From: Cognatilysobacter terrigena
GTDB lineage: Bacteria; Pseudomonadota; Gammaproteobacteria; Xanthomonadales; Xanthomonadaceae
Length of the DNA: 64,000 nt
Assembly: GCF_004361065.1 (NCBI RefSeq)
Contig: NZ_SELT01000007.1
Coordinates: 53,064 to 117,063, forward strand
Direction: 5' to 3'
The notes under the pieces were generated by a model, which was given only the letters and a program-made list of their open reading frames with translations, searched no databases and was not told the DNA's origin. The position numbers and the translations under genes are program-made. This document shows, piece after piece, positions 35,779 through 43,824 of the stretch. Numbering within the stretch: position 1 is the stretch's first letter; every line of letters starts with the position of its first letter.

Positions 35779-38535
35779 ATGAAGAAGCTCGTCCTGATCG
35801 ACGGTTCCAGTTACCTCTATCGCGCGTTCCATGCGTTGCCGCCGCTGACCAACGAACACGGCGAGCCCACCGGCGCGCTGTTCGGCGTGGTGAACATGCT
35901 GAAGGCCGTGCTGGCCGAGAAGCCCGATTACGTCGCCTACGTCGTCGACGCGTCCGGCCCGACTTTCCGCGAGGCGCTGGACCCGCAGTACAAGGCGCAT
36001 CGCCCGCCGATGCCGGACGACCTGCGGGCGCAGGTGCAGCCGCTGTGCGACATCGTCACCGCGCTGGGCATCACGATCATCCGCGAGGAAGGTGTCGAAG
36101 CGGACGACGTGATCGGGACGCTCGCGCTGCGCGGTTTCGACGAAGGCCTCGACGTCACCGTGTCGACGTCGGACAAGGATTTCGCGCAGCTGGTGCGCGA
36201 TCCGGTCGACGGCCGGGGCGTAGCGTTGGTCAACACAATGAGCGGCAGCCGGCTGGATTCGACGCAGCGCGTGATCGAGAAGTTCGGCGTGCGACCGGAT
36301 CAGATCGTCGACTACCTCGCACTGATGGGCGACAGCGTCGACAACATTCCGGGCGTCGAGAAGTGCGGCCCCAAGACGGCGGCGAAGTGGCTGGCCGAAT
36401 ACGGCACGCTGGATGGCGTGATCGCGAACGCGTCGTCGATCAAGGGCAAGATCGGTGAGAACCTCGCACGCGTGCTCGATCGCCTGCCGCTCAATCGCAC
36501 GCTGACGACGATCAAGATCGACTGCGACGTGCCGCTCGGCCCGCAGGAACTCGCGCTGCGCGAACGCGACCACGGGAAGCTGCGCGAACTGTTCGAGCGC
36601 TACGGCATGCGGCAGGCGCTGCGCGAACTCGAAGGCGGCGGTGCGTCGACGCCTGCGGCCTCGGGCAGCCGAGGCGTCGCGGCGCAGGTCGCGCCGGTCG
36701 AGTCGCTGGATCCTGCGCTCGCCGCCAAGGGCGAGTACGAATGCGTGCTCACGCAGGAACAGCTAGATGCCTGGGTCGCGAAGCTGCAGGCCGCCGACGA
36801 ATTCGCGTTCGATACCGAGACCGATTCGCTCGACGCACTGTGCGCCAACATCGTCGGCCTGAGCTTTTCGGTCGAGCCCGGCCACGCCTGCTACATCCCG
36901 GTCGGTCACGACTATCCGGGTGCGCCCGCGCAGCTCGACAAGGCGCTGGTGCTGCGCACGCTCGCGCCGATCCTCGAGGATGCGAACAAGCGCAAGCTCG
37001 GCCAGCACGGCAAGTACGACATCCATGTGCTGCGCTGCCATGGCGTCAACGTGCGCGGTTATGCCGATGACACGATGCTCGAAAGCTTCGTGCTCAACGC
37101 GACCGCGACGCGGCACGACATGGATTCGCTCGCGAAGAAGTACCTCGGCTATGACACGGTGAAATACGCCGACGTCGCCGGCAAGGGGGCGAAGCAGATC
37201 CCGTTCTCGCAGGTGTCGCTGGAGGACGCCACGCGCTATGCCGCGGAGGACGCGGACGTCACCCTGCGCCTGCATCGCGTGCTCGCGCCGAAGTTGCGCG
37301 AGATCCCGGCGCTCGAATCGGTGTACCGCGACATCGAGATTCCGCTGATTCCGGTGCTCGAACGCATCGAAGCCAACGGCGTGATGATCGATCCGGACGA
37401 GCTGCGTCGCCAGTCGGCGGACATGGGTCGCCGCATGCTGGAGATCCAGCAACGTGCGACGGAAGTCGCCGGGCGCACGTTCAACATGGATTCGCCGAAG
37501 CAGATCGGCGCGCTGCTGTTCGACGAGCTCGGCCTGCCCGCGACCGAACGCACGCCGACCGGTGCGCCGTCGGTCAACGAAGCCGCACTCGAAGCGATCG
37601 CCGACCAGCACGAGCTGCCGCGCCTGATCCTCGACTACCGCAGCCTCGCGAAGTTGCGTGGCACCTACACCGACAAGCTGCCGGAGATGCTCAATGCGCG
37701 CACGCATCGCCTGCATACGAGTTATCACCAGGCGGGTGCCGCGACGGGTCGTCTCGCATCGAGCGATCCCAACCTGCAGAACATCCCGATCCGCACCGAG
37801 GACGGGCGTCGCATCCGCACCGCGTTCATCGCGCCGGAAGGCCGCCGCATCGTCGCCTGCGACTACTCGCAGATCGAGCTGCGCATCATGGCGCACCTGT
37901 CGGAAGACCCCGCGCTGCTGCGCGCGTTTACGTCGGGCGCCGACGTGCACACCGCGACCGCTGCGGAAGTGTTCGGCAAGACGGTCGACACCGTGGAGCC
38001 GGGCGAGCGTCGCGCGGCGAAGGCGATCAACTTCGGGCTCATGTACGGCATGAGCGCATTCGGTCTCGCCACGCGGCTCGGCATTTCGCGCGGCGAGGCG
38101 CAGGACTACATCGCGCTGTACTTCGCGCGCTATCCGGGCGTGCGCGAGTACATGGACCGCACGCGGCAGCAGGCGCGCGACCAGGGCTACGTCGAAACCG
38201 TGTTCGGCCGTCGCCTGTACCTCGAGAACATCCACGCGCGGAACCAGGGCCTGCGCTCCGGCGCCGAGCGCGCGGCGATCAACGCGCCGATGCAGGGCAC
38301 GGCGGCGGACATCATCAAGCGCGCGATGATCGACATCCACGGCTGGTTGGCCGGGCATGCCGAGCAGGCGCTGATGGTCCTGCAGGTGCACGACGAACTG
38401 GTGTTCGAGGTCGACGAAGGCTTCGTACCGACGCTCATCGACGAGGTGAAGCGGCGGATGTCCGGAGCGGCCGAACTCAAGGTGCCGCTGGACGTCGATG
38501 CGGGCATCGGCCGCAACTGGGACGAGGCGCACTGA
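35779..38535 (+). CDS. polA: DNA polymerase I
   Basis: A 918-aa three-domain enzyme for Okazaki-fragment processing and repair. The 5'-nuclease domain (about 1-290) opens with LVLIDGSSYLYRAFHALPPL. The 3'-5' exonuclease is intact (FDTETDSLDAL, QHGKYDIHVL, YAAEDADVTL), so proofreading is expected. The polymerase domain has motif A DYSQIELRIMAHL, motif B RRAAKAINFGLMYGMSAFG and motif C VHDELVFEV. The length equals that of other Xanthomonadaceae. DUF2782 is divergent upstream and a C-rich sRNA follows downstream, mirroring the polA-spf order of enterobacteria. Confidence 0.97.
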   Translation: MKKLVLIDGSSYLYRAFHALPPLTNEHGEPTGALFGVVNMLKAVLAEKPDYVAYVVDASGPTFREALDPQYKAHRPPMPDDLRAQVQPLCDIVTALGITIIREEGVEADDVIGTLALRGFDEGLDVTVSTSDKDFAQLVRDPVDGRGVALVNTMSGSRLDSTQRVIEKFGVRPDQIVDYLALMGDSVDNIPGVEKCGPKTAAKWLAEYGTLDGVIANASSIKGKIGENLARVLDRLPLNRTLTTIKIDCDVPLGPQELALRERDHGKLRELFERYGMRQALRELEGGGASTPAASGSRGVAAQVAPVESLDPALAAKGEYECVLTQEQLDAWVAKLQAADEFAFDTETDSLDALCANIVGLSFSVEPGHACYIPVGHDYPGAPAQLDKALVLRTLAPILEDANKRKLGQHGKYDIHVLRCHGVNVRGYADDTMLESFVLNATATRHDMDSLAKKYLGYDTVKYADVAGKGAKQIPFSQVSLEDATRYAAEDADVTLRLHRVLAPKLREIPALESVYRDIEIPLIPVLERIEANGVMIDPDELRRQSADMGRRMLEIQQRATEVAGRTFNMDSPKQIGALLFDELGLPATERTPTGAPSVNEAALEAIADQHELPRLILDYRSLAKLRGTYTDKLPEMLNARTHRLHTSYHQAGAATGRLASSDPNLQNIPIRTEDGRRIRTAFIAPEGRRIVACDYSQIELRIMAHLSEDPALLRAFTSGADVHTATAAEVFGKTVDTVEPGERRAAKAINFGLMYGMSAFGLATRLGISRGEAQDYIALYFARYPGVREYMDRTRQQARDQGYVETVFGRRLYLENIHARNQGLRSGAERAAINAPMQGTAADIIKRAMIDIHGWLAGHAEQALMVLQVHDELVFEVDEGFVPTLIDEVKRRMSGAAELKVPLDVDAGIGRNWDEAH

Positions 38536-38725
38536 CGCTCCAGCGCCGCTGCCCGTGCACCATGCTGACGCATCGGCGGCAACGTGAAAGCGACGCTGCG
38601 GAGGCCGCCTGCGGACGCGTTCGCGTACGTTCTTCGCGCGTTGTCACGTTTTGCCGACTGACGGCGCCGAAGCGATGAATCGGTCCTGAACTTTTACGGA
38701 CTGCTAACGGAAGTCTTCACTTTCC

Positions 38726-38752
38726 GTGCATGTTCCGGGTGTTTTCATGCAC
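38726..38752. promoter_or_regulatory. Inverted repeat upstream of the polA-downstream sRNA
   Basis: GTGCATG (38726-38732) and CATGCAC (38746-38752) form a perfect 7-bp dyad with a 13-nt spacer. It ends about 20 nt before the predicted 5' end of the sRNA, where an operator or promoter element would lie. No good -35/-10 pair could be identified. Confidence 0.35.
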
Positions 38753-38769
38753 CTGCGCCGGATGCAACG

Positions 38770-38877
38770 TCCGACGCTGATCCTCCCCTCCCCTGGAGCG
38801 ATCCCGGAACGTAAGGTCCCTCCCCAGACCCCGTTCCCCAGCCCCGCCGGCCCCCCCTGCCTGCGGGGCTTTTTATT
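38770..38877 (+). ncRNA. C-rich-loop small RNA of the sX13 type
   Basis: The sequence folds into three consecutive hairpins exposing C-rich loops. Hairpin 1 (38779-38803) pairs GATCCTCC with GGAG-C-GATC around the loop CCTCCCCT. Hairpin 2 (38808-38835) pairs AACG and GGTC with GACC and CGTT around the loop CCTCCCCA. Hairpin 3 (38840-38870) is the terminator, with CGGCCCCCCCTGCCT in its loop. Near-identical octamer loops on unrelated stems point to selection on the loops. sX13 of Xanthomonas, about 115 nt, has this architecture and uses C-rich loops to pair with G-rich translation-initiation regions. The position downstream of polA is also where Spot 42 and ErsA are found. The 5' end is approximate. 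Confidence 0.75.
38840..38877 (+). terminator. Rho-independent terminator of the sRNA (and polA)
   Basis: An 8-bp stem, AGCCCCGC against GCGGGGCT, encloses a 15-nt C-rich loop and is followed by TTTTATTT. It ends both the sRNA and any polA read-through. Confidence 0.85.
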
Positions 38878-38929
38878 TGTGCGCTCGCTACGGCCGCTAG
38901 GATGCCGGACCGTCCGTCGTCCCGGCCGC

Positions 38930-39703
38930 ATGTCCCGACTCGCCCTGACCCGCGCCCTCCTGCTGCTGTGCACCGCCGCCGCGATCGTGGCGCTCGCCGT
39001 GCACGGCCCGATTCCGCAGGACCCGGGCTACCACCACTTCGCCGACACCCGCACGATCGCCGGCATTCCGAACGCATGGAACGTGCTGTCGAACCTGCCG
39101 TTCCTCGTCGTCGGGCTGTACGGCCTGATGCGCCTTCCGCGGCTGTCCGTCGAGCGCACGCGCGCCGGCTACATCGCGCTGTGCATCGGCATCGCGGCGG
39201 TCGCCTTCGGCTCGGGCGCGTACCACTGGGCACCGTCGAACGCGACGCTGGTCGGCGATCGCCTGCCCATGACCGTCGCGTTCATGGCCTTCTTCGCGTT
39301 GCTGCTCGATGAGCGTGTCGTCGACGATCGCCGGCATCGCCTGCTGACCGCGTTGCTCGTGCTCGGCGTCGCGTCGGTCGCGTACTGGAACCTCACCGAG
39401 CGCTTCGGCGTCGGCGACCTTCGCCCCTATGTGCTCGTGCAGTTCCTGCCGATGCTGCTGGTCCCGCTGATCCTCGCGCTGCGACCCGCGCGCTGGCTGT
39501 CGACGCGATGGCTGGTCGCCGCGCTGGCGGGCTATGCGCTCGCGAAGGCCCTGGAGCATTTCGATGCGAGCGTCTACGCCACGCTCGGTGTCGTCAGCGG
39601 GCATGCGTTGAAGCATGGGGTCGCCGCGCTCGCGGCGTTGTGCATCGTGCTCGCGGTGCCGGCTCAGGCGAGTTCGGTGAGCCAGTCGCGCGGACGCAGG
39701 TAG
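38930..39703 (+). CDS. Ceramidase-like seven-helix membrane protein
   Basis: A 257-aa protein with about seven membrane helices. The conserved pattern of the alkaline ceramidase/PAQR (CREST) superfamily is visible: [18 protein letters not shown], then [20 protein letters not shown] with Ser, His and Asp, and a C-terminal [12 protein letters not shown] with His. These residues form the zinc hydrolase site in family members. Substrate is unknown; a lipid amide is likely. The start is the ATG at 38930, close after the sRNA terminator. The 3' end overlaps the convergent hemF by 40 nt. Confidence 0.78.
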   Translation: MSRLALTRALLLLCTAAAIVALAVHGPIPQDPGYHHFADTRTIAGIPNAWNVLSNLPFLVVGLYGLMRLPRLSVERTRAGYIALCIGIAAVAFGSGAYHWAPSNATLVGDRLPMTVAFMAFFALLLDERVVDDRRHRLLTALLVLGVASVAYWNLTERFGVGDLRPYVLVQFLPMLLVPLILALRPARWLSTRWLVAALAGYALAKALEHFDASVYATLGVVSGHALKHGVAALAALCIVLAVPAQASSVSQSRGRR

Positions 39704-40602
39704 TCCGCCAGTCGCGCTTCCGCGGACCCGGGTTCCGGCACGTAGCCGTACTCCCAGCGCACCAGCGGGGGCAGGCTCATCAGGATCGATTCGGTGCGGC
39801 CGCCCGACTGCAGGCCGAACAGCGTGCCGCGGTCGAACACGAGGTTGAACTCGACGTAGCGCCCGCGGCGATAGAGCTGGAACTCGCGTTCGCGCTCGCC
39901 GTAGGGCATGTCGCGGCGGCGCTCGACGATGGGCAGGTAGGCGTCGAGGAAGCCGTCGCCCACCGCGCGCATGTAGCCGAAGTCGGCGTCGAAATCGCCA
40001 TGCAGGTCGTCGAAGAACAGCCCGCCGATGCCGCGGGTTTCGTCGCGATGCCTGAGGAAGAAGTACTCGTCGCACCAGCGCTTGTGCGCGTCGTAGCGTT
40101 CCTGGCCGCCGAACGGTTCGCAGACGCCGCGCGCGACGCGATGCCAGTGCAGCACGTCCTCGTCGATGGGATAGAACGGCGTGAGGTCGAAGCCGCCGCC
40201 GAACCACCACGCCACCGTCTCGCCGTCGCGCTCGGCGCGGAAATGGCGGACGTTCGCGTGCGTGGTCGGGATGTACGGATTGCGCGGATGGAACACGAGC
40301 GAGACGCCGACCGCGTGCCACGACGCGCCGATCAGCTCCGGCCGGCTCGCGGTCGCCGATGGCGGCAGCTTCGTGCCCGACACGTCCGAAAACCCGATGC
40401 CCGCCTGCTCGAACACCGCGCCGTCGCGCAGGATGCGGGTGCGCCCACCGCCCTGGATCGGCGACGTGCCGGGATCCTTCTGCCAGGCGTCCTCGACGAA
40501 CCGCGTCGCCCCGTCCGCCTGCTCGACACCGGCGCAGATGCGGTCCTGCAGGCCGGTGAGGTAGTCGCGTACGGTGTCGAGCGTGGGCAAGGGCGTGGTC
40601 AT
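39664..40602 (-). CDS. hemF: Oxygen-dependent coproporphyrinogen III oxidase
   Basis: Converts coproporphyrinogen III to protoporphyrinogen IX with O2, in heme synthesis. The 312-aa protein has the family signature around the active site ([65 protein letters not shown]). Length is standard. TAAACT ends 7 nt before its ATG, so the mRNA may be leaderless. The stop lies inside the 3' end of the convergent ceramidase-like gene. Confidence 0.97.
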   Translation of the reverse strand: MTTPLPTLDTVRDYLTGLQDRICAGVEQADGATRFVEDAWQKDPGTSPIQGGGRTRILRDGAVFEQAGIGFSDVSGTKLPPSATASRPELIGASWHAVGVSLVFHPRNPYIPTTHANVRHFRAERDGETVAWWFGGGFDLTPFYPIDEDVLHWHRVARGVCEPFGGQERYDAHKRWCDEYFFLRHRDETRGIGGLFFDDLHGDFDADFGYMRAVGDGFLDAYLPIVERRRDMPYGEREREFQLYRRGRYVEFNLVFDRGTLFGLQSGGRTESILMSLPPLVRWEYGYVPEPGSAEARLADYLRPRDWLTELA

Positions 40603-40608
40603 GCGACG

Positions 40609-40614
40609 AGTTTA
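40609..40614 (-). promoter_or_regulatory. Putative -10 element (TAAACT) of hemF
   Basis: Read on the minus strand, TAAACT ends 7 nt before the hemF ATG at 40602. It shares the 69-bp divergent region with truC. Confidence 0.42.
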
Positions 40615-40671
40615 GCTGCCGCGATCGAACCGCCCCGTGCTGCGACAATGCGCGCCCGCCGCGGATCCGCC

Positions 40672-41364
40672 ATGACCGAACTCCACCTGCCCGTGCTCTA
40701 CCGCGACGATGCGCTCGCGGTCGTCGACAAGCCTGCGGGCCTGATGGTCCACGACAGCGCGCTTGCGCGCGGCGAGACCGACTTCGCCGCCGACCGGCTG
40801 CGCGAGCAGTTCGGTCGGCCCGTGTTCCTCGTGCATCGCCTCGACCGCGCGACGTCGGGCTGCCTGCTGCTCGCCTTCGATCGCGACACCGCGAGTGCGC
40901 TGGGCAAGACGCTGATGTCGCAGGACGTCGAGAAGACCTACTGGGCGGTCTGCCGTGGCTGGCCGGAGGCCGAGTTCGTCGTCGACCATCCGCTCGATGG
41001 CGGCCCGGGCAAGCCGCAGAAGAAGCCCGCGGTCACCGCATTCCGCACGCTCGCGACCGTCGAACTCGAGATCCCGTCGTCCGGCTTTCCGACCTCGCGC
41101 TATGCGTGGCTTGAAGCGCAGCCGCGCACGGGGCGCTTCCGCCAGATCCGCCGCCACCTCAAGCACATGTCGCATCATCTGATCGGCGACACCAGCCACG
41201 GCGACGGTCGACACAACCGCGCGTTCCGGATGATGGGCATCCACCGCATGCTGCTCCACGCGCGCGCGCTGGCCTTCCCGCATCCGGCGACGGGCGCGGC
41301 GATGCGCGTGGAGGCGCCGGTCCACGGCGAATTCGCGAAGGCGCTGGCGTTGTTCGGCGCGTAG
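40672..41364 (+). CDS. truC: tRNA pseudouridine synthase, TruC type
   Basis: A 230-aa RluA-family pseudouridine synthase. The catalytic Asp is in HRLDRATSG (about residue 60). The C-terminal GRFRQIRRHLKHMSHHLIGD, with HRxxKH-like basic residues, is characteristic of TruC, which modifies U65 of some tRNAs. There is no S4 domain, also as in TruC. GACAAT at 40644-40649 could be the -10, giving a leader of about 16 nt. arfB and an acyltransferase follow on the same strand. Confidence 0.86.
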   Translation: MTELHLPVLYRDDALAVVDKPAGLMVHDSALARGETDFAADRLREQFGRPVFLVHRLDRATSGCLLLAFDRDTASALGKTLMSQDVEKTYWAVCRGWPEAEFVVDHPLDGGPGKPQKKPAVTAFRTLATVELEIPSSGFPTSRYAWLEAQPRTGRFRQIRRHLKHMSHHLIGDTSHGDGRHNRAFRMMGIHRMLLHARALAFPHPATGAAMRVEAPVHGEFAKALALFGA

Positions 41365-41397
41365 ACGCAGGTTCAAGAGCGCGACGCCGGCGGCCGT

Positions 41398-41403
41398 TAC
41401 GAT
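41398..41403 (+). promoter_or_regulatory. Putative -10 element (TACGAT) of arfB
   Basis: TACGAT ends 8 nt before the arfB ATG at 41411, consistent with leaderless or near-leaderless transcription. Confidence 0.4.
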
Positions 41404-41410
41404 AGGCGCG

Positions 41411-41827
41411 ATGACGACCCCCGCCTCAATCGACATCCCCGACGACGAACTCGTCGAGCGCTTCGTGCGTTCGAGCGGGCCGGGCGGGCAGAACGTCAAC
41501 AAGGTGGCGACGGCGGTCGAACTGCGCTTCGACATCGCGAACTCGCCGTCCTTGAGCGACGAGGTGCGCGCGCGTCTTCTCGCGCGCCGCGATCGGCGCG
41601 TGACGTCGGACGGCGTGCTCGTGATCAGCGCGCAGCGCTTCCGGACGCAGGAGCGCAATCGCGAGGACGCGCGCGAGCGGTTGCAGGCGTTCGTCGATGC
41701 CGGCCTGCACGTGCCGAAGAAGCGTGTGGCGACGAAGCCGTCGCGGGCGTCGAAGGAGCGTCGCCTCACCGCCAAGCGCGAGCGGAGCTCGATCAAGCAG
41801 GGGCGCAACACCCGTGCATGGGACTGA
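41411..41827 (+). CDS. arfB: Alternative ribosome-rescue peptidyl-tRNA hydrolase ArfB
   Basis: A 138-aa protein that frees ribosomes stalled at mRNA ends. The release-factor GGQ motif lies in SSGPGGQNVNKVATAVELRF (about residues 20-40). The C-terminal tail is strongly basic (RASKERRLTAKRERSSIKQG), the part that enters the empty mRNA channel in ArfB/YaeJ. The absence of a codon-recognition domain separates it from RF1 and RF2. It lies 1 nt before the acyltransferase gene. Confidence 0.94.
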   Translation: MTTPASIDIPDDELVERFVRSSGPGGQNVNKVATAVELRFDIANSPSLSDEVRARLLARRDRRVTSDGVLVISAQRFRTQERNREDARERLQAFVDAGLHVPKKRVATKPSRASKERRLTAKRERSSIKQGRNTRAWD

Positions 41828-41828
41828 G

Positions 41829-42455
41829 ATGACGAACGACTACCCGGCGCACGTCGGCGCCGCCGGCCGCGTGCCGGAGCTGCCGCCGAACGCGCCACGC
41901 GTGAAGCCGAACGCGGTCGCGCGCTGGTTCGGCCGCACCGTGCTGCGGCTCGGCGGCTGGCGGCTGGTCGGCGAAGTCCCCGACGTGCGCAAGCTCGTGC
42001 TGATCGGCGCGCCGCATTCGTCGAACTGGGATGGCGTGTGGGGCTTCGCGGCGAAGATGGCGCTGGGCCTCGACATCCGCATCCTCGGCAAGGACGCGCT
42101 GTTCCGCGTGCCGGTGATGGGCTGGTTCCTGCGCCGGTTGGGCGTGATTCCAGTCGATCGCAGCGCGGCGCATGGCGTCGTCGAACAGGCCGCGGCGATG
42201 ATCCGCAGCGCCGACACGTTCTGGTACGGCCTCGCGCCGGAAGGCACGCGCAAGCGCGTCGAGCGATGGAAGACCGGCTTCTGGAAGATCGCGAAACTCG
42301 CTGACGTGCCGATCCTGCCGGTGTACTTCCACTACCCTGACAAGGTCATCGGCGTCGGCCCGCTGTGGACGCCCGGCGACGATTTCGCCACCGACATGGC
42401 GCGCATCCGCGCGTGGTATGCGCCGTGGAAGGGCAAGAACCGCGGGACGTCGTAA
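41829..42455 (+). CDS. PlsC-like acyltransferase
   Basis: A 208-aa acyltransferase with the HxxxxD site in GAPHSSNWDGVWGF (about residue 62) and the substrate motif APEGTRKR. The rest (FRVPVMGWFLRRLGVIPVDR; PILPVYFHYPDKVIGVGPLW) fits the short lysophospholipid acyltransferase-like group. No signal peptide is present; membrane association is probably peripheral. Acyl acceptor unknown. It begins 1 nt after arfB and is probably co-transcribed with it. Confidence 0.84.
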   Translation: MTNDYPAHVGAAGRVPELPPNAPRVKPNAVARWFGRTVLRLGGWRLVGEVPDVRKLVLIGAPHSSNWDGVWGFAAKMALGLDIRILGKDALFRVPVMGWFLRRLGVIPVDRSAAHGVVEQAAAMIRSADTFWYGLAPEGTRKRVERWKTGFWKIAKLADVPILPVYFHYPDKVIGVGPLWTPGDDFATDMARIRAWYAPWKGKNRGTS

Positions 42456-42497
42456 CGCGTCGCGCGACCCCGACGCGCCGACATGGGAGGCGATCGC

Positions 42498-42752
42498 ATG
42501 CACGAGCCGGTTCGCGTGCTGCCCCGAAGGGACTCGAAGCTGTCGGCGCTCTACCGCCACGGCGCGGTCGTCGTCTGGCTGCTGACGTTCTTCGCGTGCT
42601 GGGTCTACTGCATCCGCCACTACGGCGTGTCCTACGGGGTCGGGCTCGGATGGCTGCCGGCCATCCTCGTCGCCACCGTCGCCGGCGCGCTGTGGCCCTT
42701 GCTCGTCGCGTTCGCGGCCGTGCTCGGCTGGGCGTACTGGAACGCCGGCTAG
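42498..42752 (+). CDS. Small membrane protein of unknown function
   Basis: An 84-aa protein with a basic N-terminal tail (about 20 residues) and two hydrophobic segments, at residues about 23-42 and 50-80, rich in Trp and Tyr. I do not recognise a family. The ATG at 42498 is preferred to that at 42483 because GGGAGG lies 7 nt before it. It ends 18 nt from the stop of the convergent LysR gene. Confidence 0.62.
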   Translation: MHEPVRVLPRRDSKLSALYRHGAVVVWLLTFFACWVYCIRHYGVSYGVGLGWLPAILVATVAGALWPLLVAFAAVLGWAYWNAG

Positions 42753-42770
42753 GGCGCGTCCGTCGCGTTG

Positions 42771-43712
42771 TTAGCCGGCGTTCGCGCGCGCATTGCCCTG
42801 CGCATGCACGAGATCGATGAAGGCCCGCGCCTGCGCGCTCAATGCGCGTCCGCGCCGTGTCACCACGCCGTAACTGCGCGACGGAAAGAACGCCGACAGC
42901 GAACGCGATGCCAGCCGCGCGTTGTCGGCCTCGGTGAGGCAGATCGCGGTGACGATGCTGATGCCGAGGCCCATCGCGACGTACTGCTTGATCACCTCCC
43001 AGCCGCCGACCTCCAGCGCGACCGTGTACGGCACGTGCGCGCGCTGGAACACCATGTCGACCATGCGGTAGGTGGTCTGCCGTTGCGGCGGCAGGATCAG
43101 GCCGTAGGGGGAGAGGTCGGCGAGGGCGATCTCGGGTTTCGCCGCGAGCGGATGGTCCCGCGGCGTGATCAGCATCGGGTCGTAGGCGACCACCGGCTGC
43201 CAGGCGAGATCGCCCGGCACGTCGAGCATCGAGCCGACCGCCAGGTCCGCGCCGTCGTCGCGCAGCAGGTTTAGGCCCCGCGGGCCGGTGACGTTGTGCA
43301 GGATCAGGCGGATGTCCGGGTACTGCGCGCGGAAGGCTTCGACGATGCGCGGTAGCAGGTAGACGATGGTCGAGCTGCCTGCGGCGACGTGCAGCTCCCC
43401 GGCGTCGAGGCCGCGGATGCGGTCGCGGAACATGGCGTCGAGGTTGTCGAGGCCTTCGACCAGCGGGCGCGCCAGGTCGTACAGCGCCTCGCCCTCGCGG
43501 GTGAGCGTGAGCCGGCGCCCGTTGCGCTCGAGCAGGGCGACGCCGAGGTCGCGCTCCAGCGCCTGCAGCTGCAGGGTCACGGCGGGCTGGCTCAGGAACA
43601 TCGCCTCGGCCGCGCGGGACACCGAGCCGAGCCGGGCGGTCTGGCAGAACGCCCGGAGCGGCTTGAGGCGATCGGCCTTGTAGGCGAAGCGTGCAGGGGT
43701 CGGCTTGGCCAT
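42771..43712 (-). CDS. LysR-family regulator, divergent from the glyoxylate genes
   Basis: The 313-aa protein begins with a LysR helix-turn-helix (LRAFCQTARLGSVSRAAEAM, then FLSQPAVTLQLQALERDLGVALLERNGRRL) and continues with a type-2 periplasmic-binding-like effector domain. The ATG at 43712 is chosen over a longer frame because the HTH follows at the usual distance. It is transcribed away from aceB; the 112-bp gap contains two T-N11-A dyads. I infer control of the glyoxylate shunt and autoregulation. The effector (for example glyoxylate or a TCA acid) is unknown. A CysB-like role is less likely given the neighbours. Confidence 0.9.
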   Translation of the reverse strand: MAKPTPARFAYKADRLKPLRAFCQTARLGSVSRAAEAMFLSQPAVTLQLQALERDLGVALLERNGRRLTLTREGEALYDLARPLVEGLDNLDAMFRDRIRGLDAGELHVAAGSSTIVYLLPRIVEAFRAQYPDIRLILHNVTGPRGLNLLRDDGADLAVGSMLDVPGDLAWQPVVAYDPMLITPRDHPLAAKPEIALADLSPYGLILPPQRQTTYRMVDMVFQRAHVPYTVALEVGGWEVIKQYVAMGLGISIVTAICLTEADNARLASRSLSAFFPSRSYGVVTRRGRALSAQARAFIDLVHAQGNARANAG

Positions 43713-43723
43713 GAAGGCCTCGT

Positions 43724-43742
43724 GTATTCGATTTCCAAATAC
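43724..43742. promoter_or_regulatory. T-N11-A dyad 1 in the LysR-aceB intergenic region
   Basis: GTATT (43724-43728) and AATAC (43738-43742) form a 5-bp dyad with 9-nt spacing, containing the T-N11-A pattern of LysR-type binding sites. It begins 12 nt upstream of the regulator start, a position suited to autorepression. Confidence 0.5.
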
Positions 43743-43757
43743 ATCGCATTGCCAAAA

Positions 43758-43776
43758 CTTGTTTGTCAAATACAAG
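43758..43776. promoter_or_regulatory. T-N11-A dyad 2 in the LysR-aceB intergenic region
   Basis: CTTGT (43758-43762) and ACAAG (43772-43776) form a perfect dyad with the same 9-nt spacing and T-N11-A pattern as dyad 1, 34 bp (centre to centre) nearer to aceB. Two phased sites are usual for LysR activators. Confidence 0.5.
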
Positions 43777-43824
43777 TACGCCGGCGCATGGTCGTGGCCC
43801 ACACGATTGGCGGCGAGGTGAGCG

